From DYTH01 sp964552725 (lineage in GTDB: Bacteria > Desulfobacterota > Syntrophia > Syntrophales > UBA5619), in contig CAZKHU010000125.1 of NCBI GenBank assembly GCA_964552725.1, positions 1 to 7,336 of the forward strand: 7,336 bases of DNA. Reading direction: 5' to 3'. Shown here in pieces: positions 1 through 6,322 of the stretch. Both the position numbers and the translations under genes were made by a program. Positions within the stretch are counted from its first letter, which is position 1, and each line of letters starts with the position of its first letter. The notes under the pieces are model-generated. The model was not told the DNA's origin and ran no database searches. It saw nothing but the letters and a program-made list of their open reading frames with translations.

Positions 1-485
1 CTAAACAGTTGTTTTTCAAGTAGCATTATAGAGTCACAATGCAACTCAAATATAAATCTCAGGAACCCGCCTTCCCAAAAGACTTTCCCTTTCAGCTTAG
101 AATCCCGAACTGCCCCATTATGGTAATCTGTTCGAACAGAACCATCATACTTGACTTATCGCACTGCCATAAGTGGAATTTTTCCGACCGCAATCAATCA
201 AGGATCTACTGAACAATGTGCATATATTATACTTTATCTATGCTCTTTTGCTAAAATATAAATGAGCGTATGTCAAGAGTAAATAAATTTATTGCACCTT
301 AACTATATCCACCGAGGGTCGCTTTGGCTCCTTCCCGCAATTCTTCTTTCTCTATTCTTTCGTTTTATGCTATTTGTGAGTCGGCAAGGTTTTAAGCGCT
401 ATGACAACGTCGGGAAACCAAGCGGCAAAAGTGAAAGACATCAAGCTAAAGTATCGGGGAAAACAGGCCTGCTTGCCTCAAAAAC
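1..485. other. AT-rich upstream region without a supportable gene
   Basis: This stretch is visibly AT-richer than the rest of the window, most of all at about 1-300. I find no gene in it. Two frames are open at the left edge: plus 1-126, and minus from 155 down to 1 (about 51 codons, preceded by a stop at 156-158 and with no start codon at its beginning). Neither translation is recognisable, so they may be chance or the decayed end of a neighbour. Several -10-like hexamers exist (TATACT at 228-233, TATAAA at 257-262), but none has a good -35 partner at 16-18 bp, so I cannot place the promoter of the channel gene. A 65-codon TTG-start frame at 292-489 overlaps the channel start by 4 nt and is probably not a gene. 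Confidence 0.6.
127..140. promoter_or_regulatory. Perfect 14-bp palindrome, operator-like
   Basis: TCTGTTCGAACAGA reads identically on both strands with no spacer. Its size and symmetry fit a site for a dimeric helix-turn-helix regulator. It contains CTGT-N4-ACAG, which is shorter than the CTGT-N8-ACAG of the E. coli LexA site, so I do not call it a LexA box. It lies about 345 bp before the channel start, so it may serve a gene left of the window. A 14-bp palindrome could also arise by chance. Confidence 0.3.
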
Positions 486-1511
486 ATGACCAGCCTCTCT
501 GAGATGCACAAACGCCTTGCGAGCGTCGCCGGGCTCCTCTTCTTCACTCTCTTAGCCGGAACAGCCGGCTACAGCATCATCGAAGACTGGGCGCCTTTCG
601 ATGCGCTCTACATGACGGTAATCACGCTCGCCACAGTGGGCTACGGGGAGACGCACCCCCTCACCTCCGCAGGCCGGGTTTTCACCTTGTTTCTTATTTT
701 GAGCGGCGTGAGCATCGTCGCCTACGCGTTTTCGACGCTCACCTCCATCATCGTGGAGGGACAGCTGTCCGTTGTGCTAAAAAGGAGGCGTATGGAGAGG
801 GAGATCGCAAAGCTTTCCGGTCACTACATCGTTTGCGGCGCGAGCCATTCCGCCCGAGTGATCATGGATGAGCTGGGAAAAACGGGGAGAACTTTCGTCG
901 TGGTCGAACAGGACAGGGAGACCGTAGAGAGGCTAATCGCTGACGGCATCAAGGTTGTGGAAGGGGATGCGACGGAGGAGGAAACCCTGAAGCGCGCCGG
1001 GGTGATGAAGGCGACCGGAATCTTCGCTGTGCTATCCACTGACCAGTACAACGCCTTTTTGGCGCTAACGGCCAAGGGCCTCAATCCCAATATCCGAGTA
1101 GTCAGCACCCAAAGAGAGCTGGCGGTGCGTCAGCAGCTCCTGCGGAGCGGCGCCGACAATGTCATTAATCCCCAGTACATCGGCGGACTGCGCATGGTTT
1201 CCGAGATGGTCCGCCCGGCGACGGTCGGCTTCCTGGATGCCATGATGCGGGAACGGGACAGCGTCGTCCGGTTCGATGAGGTTGCCGTCCCGGAAGGCTC
1301 TCCCTTTGTGGGAAGGCCAGTCCGCGACGTGAAAGGGGCCGAGGGCCATGCCCCCCTCCTTGTGGCGGTGTTAGAACAAGCGACAGGCAAGTACGATATC
1401 AATCCGGACTCCGGACGTCCCATCAAAGCAGGCGACCGGCTCGTCATGATCGGAGAGTCGGCGCAGCTCTTCGAGCTGAGGAAGCGCATTGAGATAGCCG
1501 CAAAGCCCTGA
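486..1511 (+). CDS. Two-TM potassium channel with RCK (TrkA-N/TrkA-C) domain
   Basis: This 341-residue protein is a K+ channel of the MthK/Kch-like class that acts as a tetramer in the inner membrane. TM1 is about residues 12-31, the pore loop holds the selectivity filter T50-V-G-Y-G54, and TM2 is about 64-88. The filter is followed by E55 where D is commonest. A basic linker (KRRRMER, about 99-105) leads into an RCK N-domain (about 112-232) with a Rossmann-like beta-alpha-beta start, YIVCGASHSAR, and an acidic strand end at E141. A TrkA-C lobe (about 257-341) closes the protein. The nucleotide loop is G-x-S-x-S, as I recall it in MthK, rather than the GxGxxG of NAD-binding TrkA, which suggests gating by something other than NAD, perhaps Ca2+. 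That is inference. The ATG at 486 has no clear Shine-Dalgarno sequence, and ATG 504 (Met7) is an alternative. No partner gene lies next to it. Confidence 0.93.
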   Translation: MTSLSEMHKRLASVAGLLFFTLLAGTAGYSIIEDWAPFDALYMTVITLATVGYGETHPLTSAGRVFTLFLILSGVSIVAYAFSTLTSIIVEGQLSVVLKRRRMEREIAKLSGHYIVCGASHSARVIMDELGKTGRTFVVVEQDRETVERLIADGIKVVEGDATEEETLKRAGVMKATGIFAVLSTDQYNAFLALTAKGLNPNIRVVSTQRELAVRQQLLRSGADNVINPQYIGGLRMVSEMVRPATVGFLDAMMRERDSVVRFDEVAVPEGSPFVGRPVRDVKGAEGHAPLLVAVLEQATGKYDINPDSGRPIKAGDRLVMIGESAQLFELRKRIEIAAKP

Positions 1512-1551
1512 ACGGCTGCAAAACCCTCTATACGATGATCGAGGTGCATCA

Positions 1552-1969
1552 GCTACGGTGGTCTGCGACGACAATTACCCGCCTTTTATTTTTCGCGACG
1601 AAAAAGGTCGTCTTCAGGGCATTCTGGTGGATGAATGGCGTCTCTGGGCAGAAAAAACGGGAACCAAAGTGAACCTGCAGGGGATGGACTGGGGTCTGGC
1701 CCAAAAGACGATGGCCGAAGGAAACGCCGAAGTGATCGATACAATTTTCTTTACCGAAGACAGGGCTAAAACCCTTGCCTTCTCGGCCCCCTACGCATCA
1801 CTCGACGTCCAGATATTTTTTCACAAGGATATCAGCGGGCAGAAGCGGCGCCGGTCTGGGGCTGGCCGTGGTCTGGGGAACCGTGAAGGATCACAACGGC
1901 TACATCAACGTGCAGAGTGAAGCGGGAAAGGGCAGCGTCTTTACCCTCTATTTTCCGGCGACGCGGTAA
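1552..1969 (+). pseudogene. Remnant of a sensor histidine kinase with SBP family-3 input domain
   Basis: Two pieces of one kind of protein are joined here in different frames. From about 1552 to 1839 the frame encodes the start of a family-3 solute-binding (SBP_bac_3) domain: VVCDDNYPPFIF, then GILVDEWRLW, GMDWG, DTIFFTEDRA, FSAPYA and HKDISG. From about 1838, shifted by +1, the sequence encodes the end of a histidine-kinase ATPase domain: GRSGAGLGLAVVWG (the G2 box), then DHNGYI, SEAGKGS and FTLYFP, ending at the TAA 1967-1969. An intact protein would need a signal peptide, the rest of the binding domain, a membrane helix, usually PAS domains, HisKA and most of HATPase_c. All of these are missing, as is a convincing start. 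AGCGG occurs at 1834-1838 and 1844-1848, at the join, which is compatible with deletion between short repeats. The gene is dead as a kinase; a short binding-domain fragment could at most be expressed from GTG 1558. Confidence 0.85.
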
Positions 1970-1984
1970 GAAAAGAATTGGACA

Positions 1985-2014
1985 GGCCCGGGTAAAAGAA
2001 GGGGCCAAATTTAT
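1985..2014 (+). terminator. Weak hairpin after the kinase remnant
   Basis: GGCCC (1985-1989) can pair with GGGCC (2002-2006) over a 12-nt loop, followed by AAATTTATT. The stem is only 5 bp and the T-tract is broken, so termination would be weak at best. The position, between convergent genes, is what makes it worth listing. Confidence 0.22.
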
Positions 2015-2035
2015 TGTCATCCCTGCATTGCGGGA
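2015..2035. repeat. Short imperfect hairpin resembling the repeat at the right edge
   Basis: TCCC-T-GC (2020-2026) pairs with GCGGGA (2030-2035) across a 3-nt loop if T2024 is bulged, giving six pairs. It is preceded by TTGTCA. The same pattern, TGTCA followed by TCCCGC and later GCGGGA, occurs at 7309-7336. It may be a decayed copy of the same intergenic repeat, but the shared stretch is short. Confidence 0.3.
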
Positions 2036-2077
2036 GAACCGCCATTATCCATTGCGCTCCCTGCCGCGCCGATCAAA

Positions 2078-3355
2078 TCATGAGTTTTCCTCTTCCTCTG
2101 CATCGGCGATTACATCATCGGCGTCTGCCGCCGGCATCTCTTCCACCGCCTTCAGCCTTCGGCCGATCGCCCGCGATCGGGTCTGCGCCTGCTCGATCGT
2201 CTCCGACGCCTCGTGGATTTTTTTCTGCACCCGGGACAGGGTTTCCCCGTATTTCGACCACTCCGTCTTTACCGCTGCGAGCAGTCGCCATACTTCCGCC
2301 GACCGCTGCTGGATCGCCAGCGTTCGGAAACCCGCCTGCAGGCTGCTGAGAAGACCCCAGAGGGTAGTCGGGCCGGCAATCGCCACCCGGAATTCCCGCT
2401 GCAACTGTTCGACAAGGCCGCCCCGGCGGATCACTTCGGCAAAGAGTCCCTCCGTCGGCAGAAACATGATCGCAAAATCGGTAGTTTGCGGCGGATTCAG
2501 ATACTTTCCCGCAATGTCGGCGGCGCAGCGCCGGACGCTGTTTTCCAATTGCTTGCCGGCAGTTTCCGCGGCTTCGGCATTGCCCTCCTGCTGGGCGTCA
2601 ACAAGCCGCTGGTAGTCCTCGATGGGGAATTTCGCATCGATCGGCAGCCAGACAACCTCGTTTTTGTCATCACTTTGTCCGGGCAGCCTGATTGCGAATT
2701 CGACCCTTTCTCCTCCCCCTTTTGTGGCCACATTGGCGGCGTACTGATTCGGGGAGAGAGCCTGCTCCAGCATCGCCCCCAGTTGCACCTCGCCCCACGT
2801 TCCCCGCACCTTGACATTCGTCAGGGCCTTTTTCAGATCACCGACGCCGACAGCGAGAGCCTGCATCTCGCCCAAGCCTCGGGCGACCTGTTCCAGGCGC
2901 TCTCCGACCTGCTTGAAGGACTCCCCGAGCCTTTTTTCCAGGGTTCCCTGCAGCTTCTCATCCACGGTCTCCCGCATCCTCTCGAGCTGCCGGGCGTTGT
3001 CCTCCTGAATTGCCAGAAAACGCCTCTCCACCGCTTCCCGGAGCTGCGTAAGCTTCTGCCCGGTCGTCTGCGTCAGCGTGTTGAACTGCCCATAAAGCGT
3101 ATCCCCTACCCCCTTCAGCGTGCCAGCCATCTCCTCCCGTGATTGCTGAAGCGCCCGGAGGGTCTCTTCGCGATTTTGCCCCATCTGCTCGCCGAAGCTG
3201 CGCTCGCCCCGCTCGGACAATTGCGCAAGCAGGCGTATTTCCTGTCTCAGGCTGCCAATTTCATTCGAAACTTTATGAAAAAACAGAAAAAACAAAACGA
3301 GAATGATTAGCGAAAGCACGCCCGCGCCACTTATGAAAACGATCTCCTGCATCAC
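2078..3355 (-). CDS. rmuC: DNA recombination protein RmuC
   Basis: This 425-residue protein is RmuC, a family known from E. coli to limit recombination at inverted repeats and assigned to the PD-(D/E)XK nuclease superfamily. An N-terminal membrane helix spans about residues 7-27. A long coiled-coil-like, charged region (about 30-160) precedes the conserved core. Core signatures are RGTWGEVQLGAMLEQAL (184-200), LPIDAKFPIEDYQRL (237-251, with the D240-x-K242 pair expected of the nuclease fold), FAIMFLPTEGLFAEV (294-308) and PTTLWGLLSSLQAGFRTLA (329-347). The C-terminus is an acidic tail, DADDVIADAEEEENS. The start is GTG 3355 or the adjacent ATG 3352; both sit right before the membrane helix, and the ribosome site is poor (AAAAGG very close to the start). 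Only 24 nt separate it from the end of the upstream nucleotidase gene, so it is probably co-transcribed and perhaps translationally helped. It converges with the kinase remnant on the other strand. Confidence 0.96.
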   Translation of the reverse strand: MMQEIVFISGAGVLSLIILVLFFLFFHKVSNEIGSLRQEIRLLAQLSERGERSFGEQMGQNREETLRALQQSREEMAGTLKGVGDTLYGQFNTLTQTTGQKLTQLREAVERRFLAIQEDNARQLERMRETVDEKLQGTLEKRLGESFKQVGERLEQVARGLGEMQALAVGVGDLKKALTNVKVRGTWGEVQLGAMLEQALSPNQYAANVATKGGGERVEFAIRLPGQSDDKNEVVWLPIDAKFPIEDYQRLVDAQQEGNAEAAETAGKQLENSVRRCAADIAGKYLNPPQTTDFAIMFLPTEGLFAEVIRRGGLVEQLQREFRVAIAGPTTLWGLLSSLQAGFRTLAIQQRSAEVWRLLAAVKTEWSKYGETLSRVQKKIHEASETIEQAQTRSRAIGRRLKAVEEMPAADADDVIADAEEEENS

Positions 3356-3379
3356 CTTTTCACCATAATCGTCCTGCTT

Positions 3380-5329
3380 TCATTTTTTCGCCACGCGCCG
3401 TGCAATCCAGCGGACAAGAAAGAAAAATACCAGTAAAACAACAATGAATAAGGCGACAGCGCTCCAGGTAATCAGACCGGCGCCTGCAAAGAGGCTGACG
3501 GGATTCCACGACGGCAACGAGCCCCCCCTTCCTTCGGAAAATTCATATTTGATGGGAATCTCCCGAACCATGTTGCCATTCCGATCGGGAAACGACTGGA
3601 AGTACCAAAGCAACGCAACCCATTCCTTCAACTCCTGAACGCCAGGCCTTTCGGCATCCGCATCAATCCTCGAGAGTCTCATATCGGATATGGGCTTCCC
3701 GGCGGCGTCCTTCGGCGTCAGTTTTATCAGACCGTGCGAAGCCCGGCTCACAAAACCGAGCATCCCCGCCGTATAGGCGTTCACGCAGATGCGGTAGAGC
3801 TTGTCGGCAACAAGCGGGACAAAGGCGCCTCTTTCATCCTCGACGGCGACCGAAACAACGCGGTCAAACGGGACGCGGCGGGGATTCCAGAAAAACCGGA
3901 CGCCCGAGACCTGCATGTAGGCGTCTGGCTTCAGCAGCGCGATCGTCGGCTGCACCTCGAGCATGCTTTCAATCTCTTTTCCGGTCAGATAAACCGACAA
4001 TAGCGGGTAGCCGGGTCTGTCGTCCATCCCGAGACCGAGCGGCAAAACCTTGAAGACATCAGCCACGCTGATTTTGCCGGTCAGAAAGGCGTCCCGTATC
4101 TGGCCGTTGGTGGTCAGCGCTATATCGACGCGCCGGTAATTCTTTCCCTCCGCCTGCCGCACCGAAAAGCGGAAGGCATCCGCAATCATGTTTCCGATCC
4201 CGTTTTCTGCAAGTCGCTTCTGGCGGTAGGACGGAGAGGGCATGTCGTAGGCGGTTTCGGCGACAACCTGGTCATGGCGGAAGGCAAAAGAATTGAAATA
4301 CCGCTGATCAACCAGTTTTTTAAATGTCTCAATTTTTCCGGAAACCGCCTTGTCCTCCGGAATCCCGGCTGAATTTTTCTCCAGACGGTATGAGGACAGG
4401 CCGACTCCCTTTTCCCGGGAAACACGGAGTTCGATAACCCCGAGATAGGCCCCGTAACATCCCGCCGAAACTATTATCGTCCTGCCGGCGACTATCGGCT
4501 CCGGCAGCGCCGTATGGGTGTGACCGCTGATGATGACGTCGATCCCGGGAACCTTTTCCGCCATTACTTCGTCCTCGGAACGCGACTTCACAGGTTTTGT
4601 CCCGGCGTGGGAAAGGCAGACGACGAGATCGACCTTTTCGCTGTTGCGGAGAAGCTCGACCATCGCCCGGCTGCGCTCCAGAGGGTCGGCAAACGAGACA
4701 GGCTTCGCAAAGGGGGCGTCCTCTGCGGCATCATGCCCCATTATCCCGAAAAAGCCGATCCGGAGCCCGTTTATTTCCACAACCTTGTATTCGGATACCG
4801 GATACTCGCCAAAGGCGGCTTTCAGGTCATCGTCCCTTTTATCATTGTCGGCAAACGCCACATTGGAGGCGACAAGCGCCGGCAGCCTGCCTCCTTTCGA
4901 GCGGGCGGAGCGGAGCATCGCGGCCAGTCCTTCGGGGCGAAAGTCGTAATCATGATTGCCCAGCGTCGCCACATCGTATCCCATCTCCCCCATGAGGCGC
5001 AGCTCAAGGGCCTCCTCGCGAAACTCCGTATGAAAAGCCGTCCCCATCGAGATATCGCCCGCATCGACAAGGATGCTTCTCCCGGCGGCTTTCGCCCGCT
5101 CGCGGCCGATCAGGGTTGCCAGGCGCGCGTAGCCTCCCTGCATCCTGCGTGCGCCATTTTCAGGGACAACATCGGGAAGAAAATGGGAATGGAGATCATG
5201 GGTAAACAGAATGGTCAGGTTCCTTGATTCTTTATCCGGCAATCCGGCATCCCCGTAAAGCGCCCCCGGGGAAACCGGCTGAAGAAAAAACAAAATAAGA
5301 AGGCCGATAAATAAACCGCATCTTTTCAT
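3380..5329 (-). CDS. Membrane-anchored exported 5'-nucleotidase / UshA-family metallophosphoesterase
   Basis: This 649-residue protein should hydrolyse nucleotides or related phosphoesters outside the cytoplasm. A signal peptide (MKRCGLFIGLLILFFLQ, residues 1 to about 26) is followed by a calcineurin-like phosphatase domain whose ligands are all present: D45-x-H47, D92 in DAGD, N125-H126 in GNHD, H241 in SHAG, and GHTH (H270, H272). The 5'-nucleotidase C-terminal domain (about 350-555) contains ENGIGNMIADAFR and TTNGQIRDAF, where NGQIR replaces the usual NGGIR. Near the end is a membrane helix (about 613-639) and a basic tail, RWIARRVAKK, so the enzyme should be held by its C-terminus. E. coli UshA is about 550 residues and soluble. 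I chose ATG 5329 over an upstream start at 5431 because AAAGGAGGG sits 5 nt before it and a signal peptide begins there. Exact substrate is unknown. rmuC follows 24 nt downstream. Confidence 0.93.
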   Translation of the reverse strand: MKRCGLFIGLLILFFLQPVSPGALYGDAGLPDKESRNLTILFTHDLHSHFLPDVVPENGARRMQGGYARLATLIGRERAKAAGRSILVDAGDISMGTAFHTEFREEALELRLMGEMGYDVATLGNHDYDFRPEGLAAMLRSARSKGGRLPALVASNVAFADNDKRDDDLKAAFGEYPVSEYKVVEINGLRIGFFGIMGHDAAEDAPFAKPVSFADPLERSRAMVELLRNSEKVDLVVCLSHAGTKPVKSRSEDEVMAEKVPGIDVIISGHTHTALPEPIVAGRTIIVSAGCYGAYLGVIELRVSREKGVGLSSYRLEKNSAGIPEDKAVSGKIETFKKLVDQRYFNSFAFRHDQVVAETAYDMPSPSYRQKRLAENGIGNMIADAFRFSVRQAEGKNYRRVDIALTTNGQIRDAFLTGKISVADVFKVLPLGLGMDDRPGYPLLSVYLTGKEIESMLEVQPTIALLKPDAYMQVSGVRFFWNPRRVPFDRVVSVAVEDERGAFVPLVADKLYRICVNAYTAGMLGFVSRASHGLIKLTPKDAAGKPISDMRLSRIDADAERPGVQELKEWVALLWYFQSFPDRNGNMVREIPIKYEFSEGRGGSLPSWNPVSLFAGAGLITWSAVALFIVVLLVFFFLVRWIARRVAKK

Positions 5330-5334
5330 GGCTG

Positions 5335-5343
5335 CCCTCCTTT
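5335..5343 (-). promoter_or_regulatory. Strong ribosome binding site that fixes the nucleotidase start
   Basis: On the minus strand AAAGGAGGG ends 5 nt before ATG 5329. It is a near-perfect Shine-Dalgarno sequence and rules in favour of this ATG over the in-frame start 102 nt upstream, which would also bury the signal peptide inside the protein. Confidence 0.85.
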
Positions 5344-5402
5344 CTGCAAATAATTTCCGCAGGAAAATCATTGTCCCCGGAACCAGTCTCCAGCCGCGCC
5401 GA

Positions 5403-5431
5403 TCTATACAGGTAACAACTGGAAATTGCAA
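5403..5431 (-). promoter_or_regulatory. Sigma-70-type promoter candidate for the nucleotidase-rmuC operon
   Basis: Reading the minus strand, TTGCAA (5431-5426) and TATAGA (5408-5403) are separated by exactly 17 bp. Both hexamers differ from consensus at two positions or fewer. Transcription would begin near 5396, giving a leader of about 67 nt before ATG 5329. It is the best pair I found by eye on this strand in the divergent region. Confidence 0.55.
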
Positions 5432-5472
5432 TCATCTTTCCAGACGCCCTGCCGCTCGCTATCTTTTCGGAA

Positions 5473-5502
5473 CAACCCTTTGCCATGTCAACCCTTTGCC
5501 AT
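5473..5502. repeat. Tandem 14-bp direct repeat touching the dedA-side promoter
   Basis: CAACCCTTTGCCAT occurs perfectly at 5473-5486 and again at 5489-5502, a period of 16 bp. The second copy ends on the first base of the -35 box TTGACA of the plus-strand promoter. This placement is typical of activator or repressor sites, but a 16-bp period is about one and a half helical turns and would put two bound proteins on different faces. A simple tandem duplication is the alternative. Confidence 0.6.
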
Positions 5503-5530
5503 TGACAGAACCTGACAGCTGCCCTATACT
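5502..5530 (+). promoter_or_regulatory. Strong sigma-70-type promoter for the DedA operon
   Basis: TTGACA (5502-5507, perfect consensus) and TATACT (5525-5530, four of six with the key TA and final T) are separated by 17 bp. Transcription should start near 5537, leaving a leader of about 112 nt before the GTG start at 5649. It is the best promoter match I see in the window. Confidence 0.75.
5503..5518 (-). promoter_or_regulatory. CTGTCA direct repeat, Pho-box-like but one base short
   Basis: On the minus strand CTGTCA (5518-5513), four bases, then CTGTCA (5508-5503). The E. coli PhoB box is built from two CTGTCAT units 11 bp apart; here the period is 10 bp. The site lies inside the plus-strand promoter between and over its -35 box, and about 70 bp upstream of the minus-strand -35 candidate. 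PhoB control would make sense for an exported 5'-nucleotidase, but the spacing and the position are both off, so this is a weak call. Confidence 0.3.
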
Positions 5531-5549
5531 ACCACAGTTTCTAAGAAAA

Positions 5550-5634
5550 ATGAAAATTCGGAAAGGCGTCTGCGATAGTCCGTCCGTATGTTTGCAGGCT
5601 GAGCCAGGAAATTTGTAACCGGCATTACGGAGGG
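5550..5634 (+). promoter_or_regulatory. DedA-operon leader: possible leader ORF and SD-masking pairing
   Basis: CCGTCCGTA (5580-5588) can pair with TACGGAGGG (5626-5634) over nine positions with one G-G mismatch. The right arm contains GGAGGG, the only good ribosome-site sequence before the GTG start at 5649, so this stem would mask it. A 22-codon frame (ATG 5550 to TAA 5616-5618; MKIRKGVCDSPSVCLQAEPG then NL) runs across the left arm, so translating it would open the stem. It lacks a clear ribosome site of its own. No known riboswitch motif is evident. Both the structure and the peptide are unproven. Confidence 0.25.
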
Positions 5635-5648
5635 AAACGGAAAAAAGC

Positions 5649-6305
5649 GTGATAGATATTCTTTTCAATTTTATCGACATCTTCCTGCACCTGGACAGGC
5701 ATCTGGCCGATGTCCTTCAATATTTCGGGAGTTGGACATACCTTGTAATTTTTCTTATCATCTTCTGCGAAACCGGCCTTGTCGTCACGCCCATACTTCC
5801 CGGCGACTCGCTGCTCTTCGGCCTCGGCGCCTTCGCCGCCAATCCCTACCTGAAGGGGCCTCTGACCCTGGAGCTGCTCTTTATGACCCTCGCCATCGCC
5901 GCAATAGCGGGCGATTCACTGAATTATGCAATCGGCCACTACCTTGGCCCCAGGGTCTTCCAGAAAGAGGACGGCCGTTTTTTCAAAAGGGCCTATCTCG
6001 AAAAGACCCACAAATTTTATGAACGACACGGCGGAAAGACGATCATCATTGCCCGCTTCATGCCGATTATCAGAACCTTTGCCCCGTTCGTCGCAGGCAT
6101 CGGGCGGATGAACTATTCCCGATTCATCTCCTACAATGTAATCGGCGGCATCTCATGGATTTCTTTGTTTATTTTCGGGGGATATTTTTTTGGAAACATC
6201 TCTTTTGTAAAAAGCAACTTCACCCTGGTTATCATCTCGATAATTATCATCTCCGTACTGCCCGGGGTAATTGAATATCTGCGGCAACGGGGCAAAACGG
6301 CATAG
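5649..6305 (+). CDS. DedA-family membrane protein (SNARE-associated/VTT domain)
   Basis: This 218-residue integral membrane protein belongs to the DedA family (PF09335), whose members support envelope integrity and proton-motive-force homeostasis and, in recent work, recycle undecaprenyl phosphate across the inner membrane. Conserved marks are FCETGLVVTPILPGDSLLF (39-57) with acidic E41 and D53, the GDSLNYAIG segment (88-96), and FYERHGGKTIIIARFMPIIR (123-142) with R136 and R142, then AGIGRMNYSRF (149-159). These four charged residues line up with the E39, D51, R130 and R136 that I recall as essential in E. coli YqjA. The two re-entrant segments and the C-terminal helices (about 162-182 and 191-209) are as expected. 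The start is GTG 5649; an in-frame stop at 5616-5618 with no other start in between leaves little choice, although GGAGGG lies a rather long 14 nt upstream. The next gene follows after 17 nt. Confidence 0.94.
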   Translation: MIDILFNFIDIFLHLDRHLADVLQYFGSWTYLVIFLIIFCETGLVVTPILPGDSLLFGLGAFAANPYLKGPLTLELLFMTLAIAAIAGDSLNYAIGHYLGPRVFQKEDGRFFKRAYLEKTHKFYERHGGKTIIIARFMPIIRTFAPFVAGIGRMNYSRFISYNVIGGISWISLFIFGGYFFGNISFVKSNFTLVIISIIIISVLPGVIEYLRQRGKTA

Positions 6306-6322
6306 AAACCGAGGCAATTCCC

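Noticed and set aside
127..140. LexA (SOS) box at the palindrome
   Set aside because: The spacing is CTGT-N4-ACAG, not N8, and it also has the reverse orientation of the Gram-positive GAAC-N4-GTTC site.
292..489. 65-codon frame with a TTG start whose TGA stop overlaps the channel ATG (ATGA)
   Set aside because: There is no ribosome site before the TTG and no recognisable similarity. The ATGA overlap arises for any ATG followed by A when a frame happens to be open. A hydrophobic patch (about residues 12-29) is the only point in its favour.
1917..2615. 232-codon plus-strand frame running from the kinase remnant into antisense rmuC
   Set aside because: It has Arg/Ser-rich, low-complexity shadow composition, and most of it is antisense to rmuC.
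2213..3142. 309-codon plus-strand frame opposite rmuC
   Set aside because: It lies entirely antisense to a clearly recognised gene, has no family resemblance, and is typical of GC-rich codon bias opening antisense frames.
4514..5227. 237-codon plus-strand frame opposite the nucleotidase gene
   Set aside because: It is antisense to conserved metallophosphatase motifs and shows no domain or ribosome site of its own.
5330..5431. N-terminal extension of the nucleotidase from an upstream start at 5431
   Set aside because: The minus-strand promoter candidate lies inside the extension, a strong ribosome site precedes ATG 5329, and a signal peptide starts there. The extension is therefore untranslated leader.
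5537..5648. A known riboswitch class (such as c-di-GMP type I) in the DedA-operon leader
   Set aside because: I could not match the conserved core and paired elements of any riboswitch I know; only the SD-masking pairing is visible.
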